Shown: positions 1 to 4,185 of the stretch, piece by piece
How the letters are laid out: each line of letters begins with the position of its first letter
Position numbering within the stretch: position 1 is the stretch's first letter
Assembly: GCA_003561665.1 (NCBI GenBank)
Contig: PWVY01000090.1
Coordinates: forward strand, 1-5,886
Direction: 5' to 3'
From: Thermoplasmata archaeon
GTDB taxonomy: Archaea > Thermoplasmatota > SW-10-69-26
DNA: 5,886 nt
Notes under the pieces: generated by a model
What the model was told of the DNA's origin: nothing
Database searches by the model: none
Seen by the model: only the letters and a program-made list of their open reading frames with translations
Position numbers and translations under genes: made by a program

Positions 1-75
1 CGCGTCCCATGACCCCCCCAGCACAGACCCACCCACCAAGCCACCAGACCCTAGGCCTTAACCCCAAATGAACCG

Positions 76-480
76 CTAGCGCGTCACAGGCCCAAACTTG
101 TACCCATAATGGATCACGCCCGACTCGCTAGCCTCCCCCAACTTACGGAACCGCGCCTCCACCCGCAACCCCTCCTCAACCTCCCCCGCATCCAAATCCA
201 CCAACTGCGCCGTCACACGAGGACCCTCATCAAGCTCCACCAACGCCAACACGTACGGCGCCTCCACCTCACGACCCGGCAACCCATCATGCACCCGCGT
301 CCACGTCACCACGCGACCCGTCCCCTCGAACGTCTCATCCTCCAACCTCCCCAAGCTCTCATGACGACACGAAGGGCAAATCGTCCGCTTCGGGAACGTC
401 ACATGCCCACACGCACCGCACCGCGTCCCCGTCAAATTATACCGCTCACGCTGCTCACGCCAATACCGAGGAACCTGCAT
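76..480 (-). CDS. DUF35 zinc-ribbon/OB-fold protein, scaffold of the thiolase-HMG-CoA synthase complex
   Basis: Protein of 134 residues. Seen: N-terminal MQVPRYWRE motif, a rubredoxin-like zinc ribbon with CxxC pairs at Cys21/Cys24 and Cys35/Cys38, then a beta-rich OB-fold half (about residues 50-130) ending in the YGYKFGP motif typical of archaeal DUF35 proteins. Known: in methanogens this small protein holds acetoacetyl-CoA thiolase and HMG-CoA synthase together, and the shared CoA site channels acetoacetyl-CoA between them. It is the last gene of the operon and overlaps the thiolase stop: GTG at 483, TGA at 482-480, ATG at 480. I prefer ATG at 480 because homologues start M-x-V-P-R and GGTGG (491-487) sits 6 nt upstream of it; a GTG start at 483 would add one residue. 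All four zinc ligands are present and the length is normal. Codons are strongly G-ending. No clear U-rich terminator follows in 1-75. Confidence 0.93.
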   Translation of the reverse strand: MQVPRYWREQRERYNLTGTRCGACGHVTFPKRTICPSCRHESLGRLEDETFEGTGRVVTWTRVHDGLPGREVEAPYVLALVELDEGPRVTAQLVDLDAGEVEEGLRVEARFRKLGEASESGVIHYGYKFGPVTR

Positions 481-1676
481 CACGAACCACCCCCCTCCAC
501 AGCCTCCAACACATGAACGATGCTCGTTCCACCCGTTCCCGCCACCGCATGCGTAAGACCCAAACGCGCACCCTCAACCTGGCGATCCTCAGCCTCCCCT
601 CGAAGCTGCCAAACCACCTCCGCAGCCTGCGCCAACCCCGTCGCCCCCAACGCATGACCCCTCGCCTTCAACCCCCCGCTCGGGTTCACAACCACATCCC
701 CCCCATACGACGTACGGCCCTTCTCGGTCGCCGTCGCCGCCTCCCCTGGCTTGAACACACCCAAACTCTCCAGCCCCATCAGCTCCGCGATCGTGTACAC
801 ATCATGCACCTCCATCACATCCACATCCTCCGTCCCCACACCAGCCACATCGAACGCAGCGTGCGCCGCATGCCGCGTGCTCGCGAACGTCGTGATGCTC
901 TCACGCCGGTGCAATGCAAGCACGTCGCTCGCCTGCGAAGCTGCAGCGATGCGCACCATCGGCCCGTTCAAATCCCGCGCCGTCGCCTCGTCAGCGAGAA
1001 CAACCGCTGCAGCGCCATCGACGGGGCTTGCACAATCGAACATGCAAAGCGGGTCCGCCACCGCAGGGCTTCCCATCACCGCCTCCTTGCTCGTTTCGAA
1101 CGGGTACGCTGCGCTGGGATTCTTGGCACCATGCTTGTGGTTCTTCACAGCCACTTGAGCCAATTGACCGCGCGTCGTACCATGCTCCATCATGTGCGCG
1201 CGAGCCATCATGGCATAAAGCCCCGGTAGCGTTGCACCAGCGAAGCCCTCCCATTCCATGTCCGCGCTGCTTGCAAGCGCCATCGTTTGATCCCCCTCAA
1301 GGACATCCGTCATCTTCTCCACACCCCCGGCGACGACGATATCATGCTGCCCGCTAGCCACCGCGAGCGCCGCTGTGCGGAGCGCCGCGGCGCCGCTGGC
1401 ATCCCCCGCTTCAACTTGCGTTGCGGGGATGTGCTCGCTGGCCAAGCCCGCTTCATCCAGCGCGAGCACTCCAAGGTGTTGCTGACCAAGCAATCGTCCT
1501 GCGCTGGCGCTGGCCACGTACATCGCATCGATCATCGGGCCCCGTATCCCTGCATCGTTCACGGCCGCTAGTCCGGCGTCCGTGATCAACTCGCGCAGGC
1601 TGACCTCCCACAACTCCCCGAAGGGAGTGGTGCCTACGCCGACGATGTAAACATCCCGACCGTTGGGACCCATCAT
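480..1676 (-). CDS. Archaeal thiolase (acetoacetyl-CoA thiolase position in mevalonate operon), nucleophilic Cys replaced by Asp
   Basis: Thiolase-fold protein of 398 residues, full length, of the SCP2-like archaeal type. By context it should condense two acetyl-CoA to acetoacetyl-CoA for the adjacent HMG-CoA synthase. Seen: N-terminal YIVGVGTTPFG, the nucleophile-loop region VEAGDASGAAAL (residues 88-99), GGVEKMTDV (117-125), DCASPVDGAAAVVL (214-227), HDVY (291-294) and the catalytic-His motif GHALGATG (340-347, His341). Odd: family members normally read EAACASG in the nucleophile loop; here residue 92 is Asp (codon GAT), and HDCF is HDVY. The only cysteines, 211 and 215, are not at catalytic positions. 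The protein may therefore be a non-classical thiolase, a structural partner, or use another chemistry. Start at 1676: it overlaps the HMG-CoA synthase stop by 4 nt (ATGA), and a full Shine-Dalgarno lies 7 nt upstream; ATG at 1673 is possible. The 3' third uses markedly G-ending codons. Confidence 0.92.
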   Translation of the reverse strand: MMGPNGRDVYIVGVGTTPFGELWEVSLRELITDAGLAAVNDAGIRGPMIDAMYVASASAGRLLGQQHLGVLALDEAGLASEHIPATQVEAGDASGAAALRTAALAVASGQHDIVVAGGVEKMTDVLEGDQTMALASSADMEWEGFAGATLPGLYAMMARAHMMEHGTTRGQLAQVAVKNHKHGAKNPSAAYPFETSKEAVMGSPAVADPLCMFDCASPVDGAAAVVLADEATARDLNGPMVRIAAASQASDVLALHRRESITTFASTRHAAHAAFDVAGVGTEDVDVMEVHDVYTIAELMGLESLGVFKPGEAATATEKGRTSYGGDVVVNPSGGLKARGHALGATGLAQAAEVVWQLRGEAEDRQVEGARLGLTHAVAGTGGTSIVHVLEAVEGGGS

Positions 1677-2725
1677 GCCGTCACCTCCTTACCCTCGATC
1701 TTACCCCGGAACTTCGCGTACGTTGCGTAATCGATCTCTGCCCTGTTCTCGATGAGCTCGGCGACCGTAGGGCTGGAGCGCTCGAACGCGCCGATCTCCT
1801 CAGTGACGGTCAAGTCGAAGGCATCCGAACCCGCGCCGCTTCCGTACCCGCACACGAAGATGCGGTTCCCGGGGCGTGCAACGTCAAGGATCGCGGCAAG
1901 CCCGATGAGGACCGCTCCGCTGTACGTGTTCCCGATAACGGGGGCTAAGAGCCCGGTTTCCGTCTGCTTCTGGTCGAATCCAAGTTTGGCCGCGGCGCGC
2001 TGGGGGAACTTCCCGTTGGGTTGGTGGAACACGGCGAAGTCGTAATCCTCGGGGGATGTGTCGGCTTGCTCAAGCAATGCTTTGCTCGCGCTGAGCGTGT
2101 GCCGGTAGTAGGCTGGCTCGCCCGTGAAGCGGGCCGCGTGGCTGGGGTACTTCTCCCCTTCGCGGCGCCAGAAGTCGGGCGTGTCCGTGGTGAAACTGAC
2201 GGTGTTGTTGATGCGGGCGATGACATCTTCGCGGCCGAGCTGGAACGCGGCGGCTCCGGCGCTGGCCGCGTATTCGAGCGCGTCACCGGGTGCTCCTTGG
2301 CTCGTGTCTGCGCCGATGGCAAGCGCCGTGTCGACAAGGTGGCTTCGCACGAGCCCGAGGCCTGCTTGGATGGCCGCTGTCCCGGCTTTGCATGCGAATT
2401 CGAAGTCCGCGGCTGTGAGTTGGGGGTTGGCGCCTAGCGCGGCTGCGACCATCGTAGCCGTGGGTTTCACGGCGTACACGTGGCTTTCGCTACCGATGTA
2501 GATCGCGCCAAGCGTCTCAGGGCCGTGGGATGAACGTTCGAGGCTTTGTCGCGCCGCCTCGACGCTGAGCGTCGTGGTGTCCTCATCCGGCCCGGGGACG
2601 CTTTTCTCTTGGACGTTGAGGCCTTTCCCGATGGCGTTGTCGTCTTGGCCCCAGACACGGGCGATCTCTTGGGTTGGGATCCTGTACCGGGGGATCCACG
2701 CGCCGTAACTTGTGATGCCTGCCAT
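1673..2725 (-). CDS. Hydroxymethylglutaryl-CoA synthase (HMG-CoA synthase)
   Basis: Protein of 350 residues, the usual archaeal length. It condenses acetyl-CoA with acetoacetyl-CoA to (S)-HMG-CoA, the precursor of mevalonate and archaeal isoprenoid lipids, in the cytoplasm. Seen: the complete catalytic triad in family context, with Glu80 in GSESHVYAVKP, the acyl-carrying Cys112 in FEFACKAGTAA and His234 in FHQPNGKFPQ. NTYSG (266-270) and the GYGSGAGSDAF loop (293-303) are also present, as in the thiolase-fold FabH-like superfamily. The start at 2725 (MAGITSYGAWIP) matches the family N-terminus and has AGGTGG upstream. It follows the regulator after 18 nt and overlaps the thiolase by 4 nt, so the four genes look cotranscribed. 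Known for archaea: this enzyme works in a complex with thiolase and DUF35. Nothing appears truncated or missing here, unlike the neighbouring thiolase. HMG-CoA reductase is not in the window. Confidence 0.96.
   Translation of the reverse strand: MAGITSYGAWIPRYRIPTQEIARVWGQDDNAIGKGLNVQEKSVPGPDEDTTTLSVEAARQSLERSSHGPETLGAIYIGSESHVYAVKPTATMVAAALGANPQLTAADFEFACKAGTAAIQAGLGLVRSHLVDTALAIGADTSQGAPGDALEYAASAGAAAFQLGREDVIARINNTVSFTTDTPDFWRREGEKYPSHAARFTGEPAYYRHTLSASKALLEQADTSPEDYDFAVFHQPNGKFPQRAAAKLGFDQKQTETGLLAPVIGNTYSGAVLIGLAAILDVARPGNRIFVCGYGSGAGSDAFDLTVTEEIGAFERSSPTVAELIENRAEIDYATYAKFRGKIEGKEVTA
1681..1690 (-). promoter_or_regulatory. Strong Shine-Dalgarno of the thiolase gene, inside the HMG-CoA synthase 3' end
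   Basis: The minus strand reads AAGGAGGTGA, a full match to the archaeal anti-SD, 7 nt (from GGAGG) before ATG 1676 and 10 nt before ATG 1673. It encodes the last residues of HMG-CoA synthase (KEVT). It is the strongest ribosome site in the window and supports the 1676 start. Confidence 0.85.
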
Positions 2726-2730
2726 CTTTT

Positions 2731-2737
2731 TCCACCT
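2731..2737 (-). promoter_or_regulatory. Shine-Dalgarno of HMG-CoA synthase
   Basis: The minus strand reads AGGTGGA followed by AAAAG and the ATG at 2725; GGTGG lies about 6 nt from the start. It occupies most of the short gap after the regulator stop at 2744 and fixes the HMG-CoA synthase start. Confidence 0.75.
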
Positions 2738-2743
2738 GGTTGG

Positions 2744-3433
2744 TCAAATCTTACGGAGTTCGTCAATCATGGTTTCAAGCCCCATGCGGGTCGTGACGAG
2801 CGGTATGCTCTCCATGCGTGCCAGTTTGAGGGCAAGGTCGTCAACGCTTTTGGGTTGGTGGTAGACGACCATGGCGGGTTTCATGGGGTGTACGCGGACT
2901 GCGACCATGGGGCTTCTGCCGTACGTGATGCCTGTGAAGATGAGAGCGCGCTCGCTGGACCACCCATACATCTTGAGGTAGTCGAAGCTGGAGAGCTCTG
3001 TGATGGCTTTCAGCGAGTCCACCACGGTGTAGCCTTTCAGCTCACGATCCAAGGCGTCTTCGCTTGCTTGGATCTCACCGTCGAGGGGTTCGATGAGGTC
3101 GCGCGCGGTGATGGGCTCGTAAAGTTCGCGAATGTCAAGGATCGCGCCGGGCGTGTCCCGGATGCTCGAGTACTTGCGAAGGACGCGTCCACCGTTCTCT
3201 TCGTCGATCGTGATCAGGGCATCGACGAGGCGCCGGATGGTTTGCGTGCCGGGGCTTTGTCTCCGACCGCTTTCGTAGTCGCTGATCACGCTTGGGGAAA
3301 CATCGAGCTCGTCAGCGAGGTCTGTTTGACTGACGCCGAACGTGCCTCGCCATTTCTTGATGGTGTCGCCTGGACTAGGGGAGAGGGTGATCTCTCCGGC
3401 CATCTTTTCTGCGAGCACGGCTCGTGTTTGCAT
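2744..3433 (-). CDS. XRE-family helix-turn-helix transcriptional regulator heading the mevalonate operon
   Basis: Protein of 229 residues from the chosen start. Seen: an N-terminal segment LAEKMAGEITLSPSPG, an XRE/Cro-type HTH at about 22-77 with core SQTDLADELDVSPSVISDYE (35-54) followed by SGRRQSPG, a linker, and a C-terminal alpha/beta half (about 145-229) including ALIFTGITYGRSPMVAVRV (163-181). This layout matches archaeal regulators of about 230 residues (COG1709-like, from memory). The reading frame stays open far upstream, but that part is Pro/Arg-rich and overlaps the divergent NUDIX gene, so it is not coding. I chose ATG at 3433 because relatives begin a few residues before the LCEKIAGEI-like motif; it has no well-spaced Shine-Dalgarno. 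ATG at 3463 would add ten residues spanning an 8-G run. Being first in the operon, it probably regulates HMG-CoA synthesis and itself (inference). The ligand of the C-terminal domain is unknown. Confidence 0.9.
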   Translation of the reverse strand: MQTRAVLAEKMAGEITLSPSPGDTIKKWRGTFGVSQTDLADELDVSPSVISDYESGRRQSPGTQTIRRLVDALITIDEENGGRVLRKYSSIRDTPGAILDIRELYEPITARDLIEPLDGEIQASEDALDRELKGYTVVDSLKAITELSSFDYLKMYGWSSERALIFTGITYGRSPMVAVRVHPMKPAMVVYHQPKSVDDLALKLARMESIPLVTTRMGLETMIDELRKI

Positions 3434-3514
3434 CCCTCTTGCTTCAGGAAGCCCCCCCCTCATAACTGTTGCCGATTCGAGGTACGTTGGTCGTCGAAGG
3501 TGCAGTTGTGGGTT

Positions 3515-3524
3515 CGCCCGGGCG
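3515..3524. promoter_or_regulatory. Perfect 10-bp palindrome, candidate operator
   Basis: CGCCCGGGCG is a perfect palindrome lying between the TATA-like box (3532-3540) and the predicted operon start near 3512. A protein bound here would block the minus-strand promoter. XRE regulators bind palindromes as dimers, so the first operon gene is the natural candidate (inference). In GC-rich DNA such palindromes also arise by chance. TTTTT follows on the plus strand, but with no loop it is not a good terminator. Confidence 0.3.
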
Positions 3525-3531
3525 TTTTTCA

Positions 3532-3540
3532 TGATATACG
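3532..3540 (-). promoter_or_regulatory. TATA-like box of the regulator/mevalonate operon (divergent region)
   Basis: This is an AT-rich island in a GC-rich divergent region. The minus strand reads CGTATATCA, TATA-like. A start about 25 nt downstream would fall near 3512, giving a leader of about 50 nt to ATG 3463 or 80 nt to ATG 3433. Read on the plus strand (GATATA, 3533-3538), a start would fall near 3560, just beyond the NUDIX GTG at 3556, so the box suits the minus-strand operon better. No upstream BRE element is clear. Confidence 0.45.
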
Positions 3541-3555
3541 TGGTGGTGAGGGGTT

Positions 3556-4008
3556 GTGCCGAGGAATGAGCGGGGTTTCGAGGTGCCCTCATTGGCCGCG
3601 GATGCCGTTGTGATCCATGAGGGAGAGGTTTTGCTGATCGAGCGAGGGAGCCCTCCGTTCGAGGGGGCCTGGGCGTTACCGGGGGGGTTCGTCGAGGTGG
3701 GGGAGACGGTGGAGGCGGCCTGTAAGCGGGAGCTTCGTGAGGAGACCGGGGTGTCGGGTCGCCTTGTTGGGTTGATCGGTGTGTACAGCGATCCTGGACG
3801 GGATCCGCGAGGGCATGTGGTTTCGACAGCCTTCTTGGCGGCCTTGGCGGACGAAGATGACGGGCAGGCGGTGGCAGGTTCGGATGCTGCGAATGCCACG
3901 TGGCATGCCTTGAGTGATCCACCCGAACTTGCGTTCGACCATGGCATCATCCTGGAGGATGCACGCCGTATGGTGGCAAAGCTACGTGCTAGAGAGGGGG
4001 AAACGTAG
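3556..4008 (+). CDS. NUDIX hydrolase, ADP-ribose pyrophosphatase-like
   Basis: Protein of 150 residues. Seen: a beta-strand start VPSLAADAVVIHEGEVLLIE, the WALPGGFVEVGE approach, and a perfect Nudix box Gx5Ex7RELxEExGV at residues 44-66 (catalytic helix REL-REE-TG at 58-65). Then comes YSDPGRDPRGH (77-87) with a Pro 14 residues after the box, a layout I associate with ADP-ribose pyrophosphatases of the COG1051 type. It would hydrolyse a nucleoside diphosphate linked to another moiety, using divalent metal, in the cytosol; ADP-ribose is my best guess but 8-oxo-dGTP or another substrate is possible. The start is GTG at 3556 with GGTGA (3545-3549) about 6 nt upstream; GTG at 3583 is an alternative. 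It is divergent from the regulator operon and convergent with the tRNA, 5 nt away. Codons are G-ending. Confidence 0.93.
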   Translation: MPRNERGFEVPSLAADAVVIHEGEVLLIERGSPPFEGAWALPGGFVEVGETVEAACKRELREETGVSGRLVGLIGVYSDPGRDPRGHVVSTAFLAALADEDDGQAVAGSDAANATWHALSDPPELAFDHGIILEDARRMVAKLRAREGET

Positions 4009-4013
4009 GGGAG

Positions 4014-4088
4014 TGGGCAGGACCGGATTTGAACCGGCGACCTCCCGGTTATCAGCCGGGTGCTCCAGCCTGGCTAAGCTACCCGCCC
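4014..4088 (-). tRNA. tRNA-Ile, anticodon GAU
   Basis: Read on the minus strand this folds into a complete cloverleaf. The acceptor stem is GGGCGGG with CCTGCCC (one G-U). The D stem is GCTT with GAGC. The anticodon stem is CCCGG/CCGGG around the loop CTGATAA, so the anticodon is GAU (decodes AUC and AUU). The variable loop is 5 nt (AGGTC). The T arm is GCCGG/CCGGT with loop TTCAAAT. Position 73 is A, as expected for isoleucine. CCA is not encoded and there is no intron. It is flanked by its own TATA box on the 5' side and by the end of the convergent NUDIX gene on the 3' side. Confidence 0.96.
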
Positions 4089-4114
4089 AGGGGGCTCGGC
4101 CCATCGAGCTTATC

Positions 4115-4123
4115 CTATTTATG
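4115..4123 (-). promoter_or_regulatory. TATA box of the tRNA-Ile gene
   Basis: The minus strand reads CATAAATAG, AT-rich in otherwise GC-rich DNA. Its centre is about 31 bp from the tRNA 5' end, as expected for an archaeal TATA box with a very short tRNA leader. It shows that the tRNA is transcribed independently of the upstream PKD gene. Confidence 0.7.
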
Positions 4124-4145
4124 CGTGAGTGATGTGGGGTCGTCT

Positions 4146-4181
4146 CGTACTTAGGGTGTACGGGTTCGTCGCCCGCGACGA
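4146..4181 (-). terminator. Two small hairpins after the PKD gene stop, possible 3'-end structure
   Basis: On the plus strand, TCGTCGC (4166-4172) and GCGACGA (4175-4181) form a perfect 7-bp inverted repeat, read better as a 6-bp stem with a 4-nt loop. CGTAC (4146-4150) and GTACG (4158-4162) form a second 5-bp stem with a 7-nt loop. They begin 4 nt after the stop codon of the PKD gene. There is no U-rich tract, so a role in termination or in protecting the 3' end is only a guess. Confidence 0.3.
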
Positions 4182-4185
4182 GGCA

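Noticed and set aside
8..10. ATG on the minus strand at the left edge, possible start of a further operon gene
   Set aside because: Only about 10 bases remain in the window, so coding cannot be judged.
13..34. G-rich stretch on the minus strand after the operon, possible G-quadruplex
   Set aside because: G-tracts exist but one loop is 8 nt and strand composition here is generally G-rich, so it is weakly supported.
3515..3529. Palindrome followed by TTTTT as an intrinsic terminator on the plus strand
   Set aside because: There is no loop, and no plus-strand gene upstream needs terminating here.
2546..3613. Open frame of 355 codons on the plus strand opposite HMG-CoA synthase and the regulator
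   Set aside because: No recognisable domain, and both opposite-strand genes have clear family motifs; it spans two real genes and the control region.
3434..3922. N-terminal extension of the regulator frame up to 3922
   Set aside because: Pro/Arg/Ser-rich low-complexity sequence antisense to the NUDIX gene, which has a perfect Nudix box; family length is about 230 residues.
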